Below, piece by piece: positions 55,078 through 64,000 of a stretch of 64,000 bases of DNA; the stretch's first letter is position 1; each line of letters begins with the position of its first letter. A program made the position numbers and the translations under genes. The DNA is from Cladocopium goreaui (lineage: Eukaryota > Sar > Dinophyceae > Suessiales > Symbiodiniaceae): NCBI GenBank assembly GCA_947184155.2, contig CAMXCT020006753.1:135417-199416 (forward strand). Reading direction: 5' to 3'. Below the pieces are notes generated by a model, which ran no database searches, had not been told where the DNA came from, and saw nothing but the letters and a program-made list of their open reading frames with translations.

Positions 55078-55479
55078 GCAAAGTGTAGTTGTTGACTTCA
55101 ACCCATCCCATCGACAAACTTGAAGGTCACGTGGGGATCAGCATCCCATGTGTGTATCCAGTAAAAAAAGAAAATAAAAATCAACATTAAACCACCAACA
55201 AATCTACAATAAAGAACCACTACGTAGAAAGTGTCCCAATACAATCCATGTGGACCCTTTGATCACCTTTGTCTACGGATAAATCCCACACACCATCTCC
55301 ACATTCCCAATTCACCATGTGTGGCTTATTGTTGGGCGTACCCCTGCTTGGGATGATTTGTGATAGCACACAAATCGTTGATGTTTAGGGATGGTCCTGG
55401 ATGGTTTATTCATTGATTATTGTGGATCCTACATGACAAGCAATTGCCTCATTCAAAATTGTAGATTCCTGTTTTTGTT

Positions 55480-55530
55480 GGTTTGTCCGAAAATTGGGTA
55501 CCCCTAAATCCCATCGTTTGAAACCTCTTT
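55480..55530. repeat. Family D repeat end
   Basis: TTTGTCCGAAAATTGGGTAC and CCCTAAATCCCATCG; the same end as at 18593 and 63910. Confidence 0.4.
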
Positions 55531-55710
55531 TGCCTATTATCCTCGACCCTCCAAATCCTAGAAAAATATGTGTTTTCGGAATTTGACCTATATCGGCTGA
55601 TTTTACCCAAAACACCTAGATCTTGGATTTTAGGACTTTGATTGCATGTTTTTGGGTTTGGTGAGACAAAGGCCAAAAAATGTTTGCAGCGCATCAAACG
55701 ACTGGGGATA

Positions 55711-55783
55711 AAACCCGCAAAACCCCGCAAAAAACCCGCAAAAAGCCCGCAAAAACCCGCAAAAACACGCAAAAACCCGCAAA
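55711..55783. repeat. 10-11-bp tandem repeat
   Basis: About seven units of AAAAACCCGC with small variants. Confidence 0.85.
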
Positions 55784-56135
55784 TCCTGAAATCTCGTTGT
55801 TTTAGGTAGTTTTCGGATTTTTTTGGTTGTTCCAAAAATCATCACGGTTTGTGTACCCGGCCGTAGTGCTGAGATTTTCCCAGAAACATACATGTTTGGA
55901 ACAAAGTGAATCATTTTTTGGTTTGTTTGACCTATCTTCTTAGAACGACCATTTTTTCCTCGGCAGTGGAGGGTCGAGGATAGTATCGCGATAAATAGGG
56001 TGTATACCCCATGTTCAGACCCGAATCAGATTCTGTTGCTTCAACAAGAGAGAGTGTATCCCGATTATAGATGGCAATTCCCAGTATATAGGAAAATAAA
56101 AAATCCCTCATCTATATCCGATTTTTAGGTTTGAC

Positions 56136-56268
56136 CCATGGCTGATAGGCCATCCATTTTTCGCCAGGGCACATTGGGTGCGAAGCGCAGCTGTCGACGC
56201 GTTAACGTTGCGAGTTGCTCCACCGAACTTTCCAGGAAGCGCCAACGTTGCACAAAGACAGGCCTTGA
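56136..56268 (-). CDS. Exon whose acceptor lies in a family C MITE
   Basis: The minus frame reads SRPVFVQRWRFLESSVEQLA then TLTRRQLRFAPNVPWRKMDG and LSAM, ending ATGG|GTCAAA. The acceptor TATGTTAG is the end of the MITE at 56262-56348. Phase 0 at the start. Strongly coding in composition, helical and basic. A plus-strand reading is open too but less protein-like. No family recognised. Confidence 0.52.
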
Positions 56269-56348
56269 CTAACATAGAGGTGGAAAGCCCACCATGTGTA
56301 GATGATTCTCTTCAACCATGGGGTTTACCACATCGGTAGTTTACCTCA
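56262..56348. mobile_element. Family C MITE next to an exon
   Basis: CTAACATAGAGGTGGAAAGC pairs with ACCACATCGGTAGTTTACC. The core GTGTAGATGATT is shared with the copies at 9407 and 47250. The outer GGAGGGTA end is missing or lies beyond recognisable sequence. Confidence 0.5.
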
Positions 56349-57054
56349 GATTGATATGTTTTTTTGATGCCACAATGGATTTCACTTATATAAGTGTTTT
56401 TAATATGGAGGTTTCCTAAAATGGGGATACCCAAAAACCATAGGTTTCAATGCGACGTCATGGTCAGCCATGACTTGGATGACTTTGGGGTACCCCATTG
56501 TTGTTGATCCCACAATGGATTTCACTGAGCTGAGCTGATTCCACTATTATTCGTGGAATAACTGAGGCACACCTGCAATAATCCAAAAAAAAGGCCAGAT
56601 GCTAAAGACCTAAGTTTGTGGCTATAGGCTATAATCCTCCCAGTACCCAAGAATCCAATGGCTGTTCATTTATCAACAAAAAGACAATAAGACAGCCATG
56701 CTTCATGGGAAATATATCTAATAAACCATGACAAGCAAGGCTATTTGTTTTGTATGTTCCATGACATGTTCCAATCCAAATTTGGGCAAACCCATTGTGT
56801 CGATCTCAGGAAGAGTCACTCACCTTCATCCACTTCGGAAAACACCAAATGGATCAAAATCCTTGGCCCCCCACGGCTGGCCCAAATGGTTGCCCACCCA
56901 CATTCTCCGCATTGTTCTTTGTCGAGTCTAGGCACGTTCGCTCTCCCACGAAGAATTCCAAAGCAATCTTGCAGCCCAAAAAGGCTCCTGGCCACGATCT
57001 TGAAGGTCCATTCTCAGTTTTCTATCCGAGCACCAGTGGTGTTTAAAAAGTAAA

Positions 57055-57158
57055 TACCCTCTGGTAATTTAACGTAGCTATTGAAAATGGCCATTTATAG
57101 TGAGTTTTCCCATTAAAAATGGTGATTTTCCATAGCTATGTTAAATTACCAGAGGGTA
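57055..57158. mobile_element. Family A MITE, best-preserved copy
   Basis: TACCCTCTGGTAATTTAAC and GTTAAATTACCAGAGGGTA are exact inverted ends with TA at both edges. The arms pair over about 46 bp each, so the whole 104 bp folds back. Orientation is opposite to the copy at 10442. Confidence 0.88.
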
Positions 57159-57197
57159 ATGGTTCATGCAACCAAACTTAGTGAATGTGTCAAACAG

Positions 57198-57481
57198 GCG
57201 ATGAAAAAAAAAGCGGGGCTTATGAAGGCTTAATGGGGTTTGAAGGCAAACTTATAATTTCACCTGACTCAAGTTTGAAAGAAGTGAGACGAACATACAA
57301 AAGAGGAAGCTACGATGAGAAATGGAATATAATTCTCACAAACCCACAAAGCACCACTGTCATCAGCAGAAGTAGCAGTGGCCGGCAGCACTCATCAAAC
57401 GTTTTCTGCTGTCCAAATGGAAAGATCATGGCGGCAAAACTTGCACCAGCCGAATCGGCCTGGTCCAAGCATCATGAATGA
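57198..57481 (+). CDS. Exon, possibly terminal
   Basis: After the acceptor GTGTCAAACAG the plus frame reads GAYEGLMGFEGKLIISPDSS, then KEVRRTYKRGSYDEKWNIIL, TNPQSTTVISRSSSGRQH and on to a TGA at 57479-57481. A shifted frame downstream (FFERFSSASGTLKKETG) suggests another exon to about 57535. No family recognised. It lies 40 bp 3' of a well-preserved family A MITE. Confidence 0.5.
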
Positions 57482-57619
57482 AGTGAAGAGATCAAAGTGG
57501 ATGTTCTTCGAACGGTTCAGCAGTGCCTCAGGTACTTTAAAAAAAGAAACAGGGCTCCTCGATACTCCTTTTATGAATAGATTTTGTCCCAAAACACAGC
57601 ATGTTCGATGCTGAAATCC

Positions 57620-58440
57620 ACATCACTGGCATCAAAATGGAGGTGTCAAACCATCATAAACCATCCGCACCTCACCACAAAAACCACAAATTACATCAAA
57701 TGGGGGTTCAGTAGGAGCTCGTACGTTACATGATCGTTTGGTGGTGTGTTGTTCCCCAGCTATGTTTTAAATTCATCCAACCACAAAAACACTTCACTAA
57801 ACATCTAATCGTGTGATAGTGTCTGGCTATATACCAACCCTCGAAAAGATGCCGAAAAGTGTGCCAACAGGATCTTTGTTCGACGCTGTTTCCACCATAT
57901 ACAGTATCTTCCAGTTTTCCCACTTTTTCGAGCTGAACATCCCGGCACCAAGTCACCAGAACCACCAACAAATGAGACGCTGCCATGCCCATGCGCCGTG
58001 CACGAAACCACCAGAACGGAGCCACCGTGGCCTGGCCCCGGGGCGACGGGACAGTGGAAATTTCAACATGTCCAGCATGGAAATCTCTCTGAAAATGGGG
58101 AATTCACATGGATTAAGCCTAGATTTCTATTTCTTATATAGATTTATAGCCATTTCAAGAGGGAAGATATGGGCAGATGTGGGAAGATGATGATGAACCA
58201 GTGGATGAAATGGGGTCACCTGTCTTCAGAAAACCCACATGTCCAACTTAAATCAAAATAACAGCCTGAAAGTCACGGGGGGGTTATGAGAGACTTATCT
58301 TCGTTCTGCTGTTGAAACTGAATGGTCTACAGCATCATCCTCTGCAGGAGACTCCTTAACAATCTTTGCCAAGTGGGGTCATTGATCCTCCCAAGTGCAG
58401 ATGCAACCTGAAACTAACATTACGCATGTATCTACATTTA
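57620..58440. other. Weak exon candidates only
   Basis: 57860-58070 is of balanced composition and open on both strands (plus: HQNHQQMRRCHAHAPCTKPP). No clear splice sites. Confidence 0.3.
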
Positions 58441-58990
58441 TTATATATGTGTGTACATATATATATACATAATATACTATACGTCCTCACATCTATTTTA
58501 TATATATGTATATATATATGTATAATTATGTATATACATACTCGTGTATATATACATATGTGTGTATGTAATGTAATGTAATGTAATGTTATGTTATGTT
58601 ATGCTATGTTATGTTATGTTATGCTATGTTGTTGTATTATTGTATTATTGTATTATTGTATTATTGTATTATTGTATTATTGTCTATGGTATTATGGTAT
58701 TATTGTATTATTGTATTATTGTATTATTGTATGTAGCATGTATGTAATATGTATGTTGGTATGTAGGTTGGTATGCATGTTGGTATGTATTTAATGCAAT
58801 GTAATGCAATGTAATGCAATGTAATGCAATGTAATGCAATGTAATGCAATGTAATGCAATGTAATGCAATGTAATGCAATGTAATGCAATGTAATGCAAT
58901 GTAATGCAATAATGCAATGTAATGTATGTATGTATTCATGGCTATCTTATGTATATATATATATATGTATAGAGAGAGAGATATACATAT
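58440..58990. repeat. ATGTA, TATTG and GCAATGTAAT arrays
   Basis: (TATA)n, then (TGTAA)n/(TGTTA)n, (TATTG)n and about a dozen copies of GCAATGTAAT. A mirror of the array at 29545-29975 on the other strand. Confidence 0.9.
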
Positions 58991-58999
58991 AATTAGATG

Positions 59000-59670
59000 C
59001 CCTCAATTGATCCATTGCACTAACAGCTCGGGACCTCCCAGCAGCGCCAGGCCAAAAGCAGGCTGACGGCCCATCCCAGCATCACGGAACCTACCAGCTG
59101 TGATGAATCCGATCCCAAAAGCTCCACACAGAAACAGCCAGGGCTGATGGTGGTGGCTGATATGATTTGCCATGTTGATATATCCCATTCGCCATGATTA
59201 TTAGCTGATGGTAAAACATCTCCATTGAAGAATGCTGTCCTTGTAATTGTGAATGATCAATGGTAAATAGTTGTATAGTCATGGGGGAGTTCGCCCACTG
59301 ATCTCGTGGTTTATACTTTACAGTTGTATTGGCATGTGTTGACCATGTTGGTGCTTGATGGTCATGGCGAGGAGGAGGAACATTCCCTTGGTCACCTCCC
59401 ATCGCACCTCCCGGTGCCAAATGCAATGCCAATGTGCCGGCCACCAACACCAGAGATGCTAAGCCGCTTTGAAGGCTCAACTGAATCTCCTGCCACCAAT
59501 GGAAACACCCAACAAATATGCCGGCTGTGGAGAATTGTCGCATTTGGGGGGTAGAAAATGTGAACATGCTTGAAACAACCCACCTGCAGCTTGTTGATAT
59601 TCCATGATATGTCCCACATGTGCGCATCTATAAGCTGCAATCGTATCCCATAAGTTTGGCCAAAAATCAG
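59000..59670. other. Possible exons, strand unresolved
   Basis: 59020-59150 and 59360-59560 are GC-richer and open in several frames on both strands. I could not choose a frame with splice support. Confidence 0.3.
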
Positions 59671-59678
59671 CCATGAAT

Positions 59679-59799
59679 GGAGGTTTCCTAAGCCATGGAA
59701 GTATACACTCCCAAATCATCCAAACTTATAGACGATTTTTCTACTTTTAGTATTGCTTCCCATGATTTTATGGAGATCCCCCATTTTAGGAAAGCCTCG
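59679..59799. mobile_element. Family D MITE
   Basis: GGAGGTTTCCTAA at the left and TTAGGAAAGCCTC at the right are inverted ends around an AAATCATCCAAACTTATAG core. 121 bp. Confidence 0.6.
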
Positions 59800-59879
59800 A
59801 CTCGACTCCTGTGTCATGGCTTGTCGGCGTAGGGATCTGGTCCCTGGACCTGCGATGGCTCCAATGGAGATGATTCATG

Positions 59880-60480
59880 GTTCATATATATATATATATG
59901 TATATATATGGATCATATTGATTCACAATAACCATGAATTAATCATTAATGGTTAATATGATATATATGTATATATTCAGTAACCTCTATTCACAATAAC
60001 CATTATATAATATAGGATATTGTGTGGATAATGATAATATATTGATATGGACCATATGGAGAATAATATGGATAATATCTCACCATCATATGGATAATAT
60101 ATTTAGTATATTCTTTGGTAATATATAGACAATATGGTTGGATATTCACAACCGTTCATAACCAGTGAATAACATCAATATATAATATACAGATAATGAT
60201 GGTTAATATGGCTCATGAGTGTTCATGATGGATGAATAATTGATAAGAATGGGATAACAAGATGATTCGTGGAATAATAGGGAATACTAGATGATAGTCA
60301 ATATGGATAGCATGGTTTAATGAGGATATATCTGATTTAATGGGGATTCCGGGATACTAATGGATAAATGACAGGTCATAATCTGGATAATATGTTACAT
60401 AGGTTTCCAATCATCATGATACTATATATGTATATATTCTATATATATATATATATTAGCTGAATCCCAAAAGCCTCCAG
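59880..60480. repeat. ATGGATAATAT-type degenerate repeats
   Basis: AT-rich with many TGGATAATAT and GGTTAATATG words. No exon. Confidence 0.5.
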
Positions 60481-60589
60481 GGTTTCTGTCTATAGGAGCT
60501 GACGAGGGGGTACGTATACATATCCTAAGTGGCCGCGGATGCAAAACATATGTAAAACTCTTATGAAACATAGATTTTTACGCTGGTGG

Positions 60590-60700
60590 AACGTATGTGA
60601 TGCGTATGTGAAGCGTATGTGCAGCGCACGTGAAAACATATATGAGCCGTATGTGAAATATATGTGAAACATATGCGAAATACATGTGACATATTAACGT
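60590..60700. repeat. Degenerate CGTATGTGAA tandem repeat
   Basis: About ten units of 10-12 bp (GCGTATGTGA, CATATGTGAA). Confidence 0.65.
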
Positions 60701-60724
60701 ATTTTGGGACTGGATTGCGTTGTG

Positions 60725-61020
60725 TTTATGTTTTACTTATGTATACGTTTGCGAATTTATGTATTTTTTATGTCGGAGGAAAAATAGTACCTTATTTTGT
60801 GCAAATCACGCAAAATAAGGCCTTATTTTGGAACGCACGTATAGAAAACATAAACAAAACGCAAACGAGAACGCAAACACATTTTGTAACGTTTGTGTTT
60901 GTACATGTGTATATGGTTTATGTTTTATTTATGTCGGGGGAAGAATAAGACCTTATTTTGGGCAAATAAGGCCTTATTTTATCGCTTACGTAAAAGAAAC
61001 GCAAACAGAAACATAAAGAA
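60725..61020. repeat. Two-copy 150-bp repeat with AAGGCCTT palindromes
   Basis: Both copies carry TTATGTCGGRGGAARAATA, then ACCTTATTTTG and an AATAAGGCCTTATT palindrome (20 bp perfect at 60811-60830; 16 bp at 60964-60979), then ACGTAWAGAAAAC-like words. Confidence 0.65.
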
Positions 61021-61177
61021 AACAACTAGTAGCCGCAATTTCTGAATATGTCGGGAATATGCGTTTTGTTTGCGTATTTGAAGCCGTTTATGTATGCGTA
61101 TGCGCAGGCCAGTCCAAGACGGGCTCTATTGTGAAAGCCTTTGAAACCCTGCTAATATATATATATATATATAATGC

Positions 61178-61280
61178 TGGGTAATTACAATATTTCACTA
61201 ACCTGAATTAAGGCCATTTTGGGATGATTCCCCTTACTAACTATGATCATAGTGAGGTCGCAGTGAGGTCGTTATAATTT
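61178..61280. mobile_element. Family E MITE
   Basis: GGGTAATTACAATATTTCAC to AGTGAGGTCGTTATAATTTT with the GGGATGATTCCCCTTAC core shared with 27683-27810. Confidence 0.58.
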
Positions 61281-61369
61281 TGATAATGGATAATAATGGT
61301 ATTAATAACGGATATATAATCATAGAAAGCCATGATCACTGATTGACATAGTGAACATGAATTTGGAAT

Positions 61370-61518
61370 TACCGTCTGGTTTCATGAAACATGGCTAGCT
61401 GGAAAATCCCCGACCTGAATGGAGCTTTCTAGCTGGGAAGATCAAAGGTTTTCAGCTGGGAAAATCATCTATATAAATAGAGGATTTTCCAGCAGCCATG
61501 CTTGATTACCGGAGGGTA
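61370..61518. mobile_element. Family B MITE, longest copy
   Basis: TACCGTCTGGTTTCATGAAA at the left, GATTACCGGAGGGTA at the right; an internal duplication of TAGCTGGGAA gives 149 bp. Confidence 0.7.
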
Positions 61519-61529
61519 GAATTATAACT

Positions 61530-63300
61530 GGATAAGACTGGAGGTACTATGGAGTGATAACTCGAGATGATTGGATTGATACTGGGATATAAGCTGGTTG
61601 CTACCATGTGATTCTTAGGGGTTAGAATAGGCCCTTTGTCTCTCCCCATTTGGTACTATTCTTTGATCATCTCTGGCTCCAAAACACTCCTGCAAGACCC
61701 ATGGCCAGGTTTTTGAGGATTTCTTCTATTACTCATAAAATAAAACCGGCAAAAATTTGGAGTTACTATGAGTTACTGTAACGGGAAAAGCGGAGTTACT
61801 GTGCCACAATTTCTTAGGATTCAACCAACAAACATGGATAACCAAAGATGTTCTGAGTCAATCCGTGAGGAGGGGCAGCACTGGCGATCTTGGGGGGTTA
61901 GGCAACGCAAGATTAGTATTCAACCAGAAAAAAATGGTAATGATGAATGATGGGTCAATTGATTTGGATACTTAGCAGGATACTAGGACACCGAACATAG
62001 GGGTTCTTGAATCTTGACCGATACCTATGAGACGTATACAACCATTGGAACGATCTCACTGCACTTTGGCTGTGCTCAAAGGCCAATGTTCATGGGGAAC
62101 ACAAACCTTCTGTAGGCTTAGAGAAGCGCTCGTACACTTCCCTTTGATTTTCATGATCAAATGTCCCATATCTATCCATGTCTTTCATTATTGTTCCTTC
62201 TCATTTTGGAATTGGTCCCAAGCATCCGGCATCATCCGGCCTATGCAAATGATGCAAAGGCGCAGAAGCAAACTGGCCTAGCATGAAAACGCAATGTGCT
62301 TTTGGGAGCGCAACTATCAGTTGCTGACTGATGAATGATGAAGTTAAATTGTGCATGTCATTGTTCAAGCTGGTGTTGCTTCAAGTGTGCAACAACCTTG
62401 ATCTGTTCTTTTCATTTGAAAGAGTCTAACAGCCAAGCCAAGAGTCTTTATTTTACTTTTGCTTCATTTACTACAATACCAGCTTTTCTCAACCTGTTTT
62501 CTGCCTTCAAGGGGTCTATATAACCACAAACCCTTCTGCTTGTTAAGCTGCGTGCTTGCAAACTACCCTACAGTGTTAGCCCGAATCTATGAATAAATTA
62601 CATTCAAACATGCAACAACCATTCACAACCATCCGCAACCATCCACAACCGACAAGATTGACAGCATCGACAACCATCAACAACCACCAAACACATCATC
62701 AAAAGCCATCAAAATGTAACATCAAACATCATTATCCATTATGATTATCCCAGAAATGTCCATAGTTTTTTGTTCAAACATCACCAACAAACCTTGCGGT
62801 TTCACACAACGACTGAAGAATCACCCCGTAACTCGACATAACTCGACGGCCCGACGGCTCGACGAAAACCGGTGACCTCTGCCAAGAGATGTCCAACCAA
62901 AGCGTGGACCAGGCCCAAAGCCCACCTGAGCGGGTTACATGAGTTGGTCAATGGTTGGTGGGTGTTAATTCTATCCACGAATTTCAATGCTTGGTTGCTT
63001 GACTGGTTGGTGAGTTGAGTGAGTTGGGAATGGTTGGTGTCAATGGTTGGAAATACTGGTTACTGGATAGCGTAGATAGTGTAAGCCTATGCAAGAATCT
63101 CGAAGAAACAATTTCTGAAAGTTGTTGAAACTGCAAAGCACTAAGGTGGCTTGATCCAACAATATGGGATACGGATGGATACCAAATTTATGGCATTTTT
63201 CTTAAGGGGCTGATGATCGACCATGATGCGACTCGTGATGAATACCATGGTTGCAGACTGCGGGGGTTCATGGTTTGCAGACTGTGTGGCGCCTAGTAAA
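61530..63300. other. No confident gene
   Basis: Unique AT-rich DNA. CAACCATCAACAACCA words repeat at 62610-62690 and GGTTGGT words at 62945-63050. No exon with splice support. Confidence 0.35.
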
Positions 63301-63316
63301 ACAAGCGAAAGGAATA

Positions 63317-63418
63317 TACCCTCTGGTAAACTAACATAACTATGGAAAATAACAATTTTTTAATGGGTAAATCAACTATTGGCAATTTTCAATAGCTATG
63401 TTAGTTTACCAGAGGGTA
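63317..63418. mobile_element. Family A MITE, well preserved
   Basis: TACCCTCTGGTAAACTAACA and GTTAGTTTACCAGAGGGTA are near-perfect inverted ends; TA at both edges; 102 bp. Confidence 0.85.
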
Positions 63419-63715
63419 AATCATCATAATTCTAGGAAAAGTTTCAAGCATATGAAGATGTCGTCAACTATTTTTGGCCAAATTCTGCTAAATAATGCAT
63501 GTATGATCCCAAAGAAGTCATGCTACTGTCATGGAAAAAAATCGTAGGTCGTGACTTAAACTCCACATTCATCCTCATAAAACTCGTGTAGCAATCCACT
63601 CTCCTCCGTACTACCTCCCAATCTCCAGTGCAGTCAAGGTGCCAAAAGGAGTCTTCAGCCCACGCCATGATGTGTGGCATCTCTGTCAACTGGTTGCAGC
63701 TCGGTGTAAGGCGGA

Positions 63716-63955
63716 TGTTGAAACAGGTGTTTCCCTAATGGGGAAATCACCAAATTCGATGGTGTACCAATGGTAAAATCCGTACATCCATGTGAATCCT
63801 GATTTTTGATGGATGATTTGGGGGGACCCACATTTGGGAAACCTCCATGCGGGTGTGGTACCTGAAAATGGGAAATTCACCCACAATTCTTGCAGGGAAT
63901 CGATGATAACCCCATGGATCTTGGGGTCGCATATTTTCAGACACACCCAAGTTGA
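63716..63955. repeat. Family D repeat pair
   Basis: CAGGTGTTTCCCTAATGGGG…TTTGGGAAACCTCCA looks like one unit and GGTACCTGAAAATGGG…TTTTCAGACACACCC a second. The translated form (GVSENMRPQDPWGYH) is a repeat, not a gene. Confidence 0.5.
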
Positions 63956-64000
63956 AACTGTTGGGACTCGTTGCATCCTCGGTTGCATCCTCGTTTTTAC

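Noticed and set aside
55449-55914. Phe/Gly-rich minus-strand frames (GFCGLFAGFLRGFAG)
   Set aside because: Translation of the AAAAACCCGC tandem repeat and adjoining family D repeat.
63686-63988. Open frame MGVSENMRPQDPWGYH…
   Set aside because: It runs through the family D repeat, which recurs in the window in other contexts; repeat-derived, not a gene.

Overview
This window looks like nuclear DNA of a dinoflagellate, most likely a Symbiodiniaceae-type alga. Four things point there. Coding sequence comes as short, GC-richer exons of about 40-140 bases in AT-rich, repeat-filled DNA. At least one intron appears to use a GC donor. Two decayed gene families (an ISXO2-like transposase and a P-loop NTPase gene) resemble families I recall as abundant in Symbiodinium-type genomes. 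The telomere-like motif is of the TTTAGGG type. I see no bacterial operon, CRISPR array, rRNA, tRNA or intact spliced-leader sequence. Most long open frames are translated microsatellites or shadows of real exons.

Left part (0-34 kb): scattered exons, most on the minus strand. They include a Kelch-like exon (0.75 kb, plus), a six-exon minus gene (about 1.46-4.0 kb) with a C-terminal membrane helix, a decayed minus gene (5.3-6.6 kb), an exon with four RCC1-type repeats (13 kb), a proline/acid-rich C-terminal exon (21.6-22 kb), and two exons of a HECT ubiquitin ligase including its catalytic LPTAHTC loop (25.1-26.0 kb). Between them lie many 100-150 bp palindromic elements (MITEs) of at least six families, plus microsatellites.

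Middle (36-46 kb): a graveyard of minus-strand mobile-element genes. It holds an ISXO2/IS1595-like transposase in two pieces with frameshifts, a P-loop NTPase gene with several frameshifts and stops, an inverted fragment of that same gene, and a frameshifted coiled-coil ORF. It also has a perfect 18-bp hairpin and dispersed 74-bp repeats.

Right part (46-64 kb): a 320-bp direct duplication, a 160-bp inverted repeat enclosing 4.7 kb that contains a 94-bp tandem array and a long degenerate periodic tract, more MITEs, and two further coding exons.

The most interesting signal is that several MITEs sit inside or directly against reading frames. In two independent cases (3.5 kb minus, 27.4 kb plus) a TA-flanked palindromic element splits an exon, the frame is continuous once the element is removed, and a GT...AG intron lying almost wholly within the element restores an open frame. 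The inverted repeat CTGGTAA/TTACCAG carries a donor (G|GTAA) at one end and an acceptor (ACCAG|) at the other in either orientation. This looks like an introner (intron-generating transposon) system caught in several states. All exon calls were made by eye from the sequence and have no transcript support.
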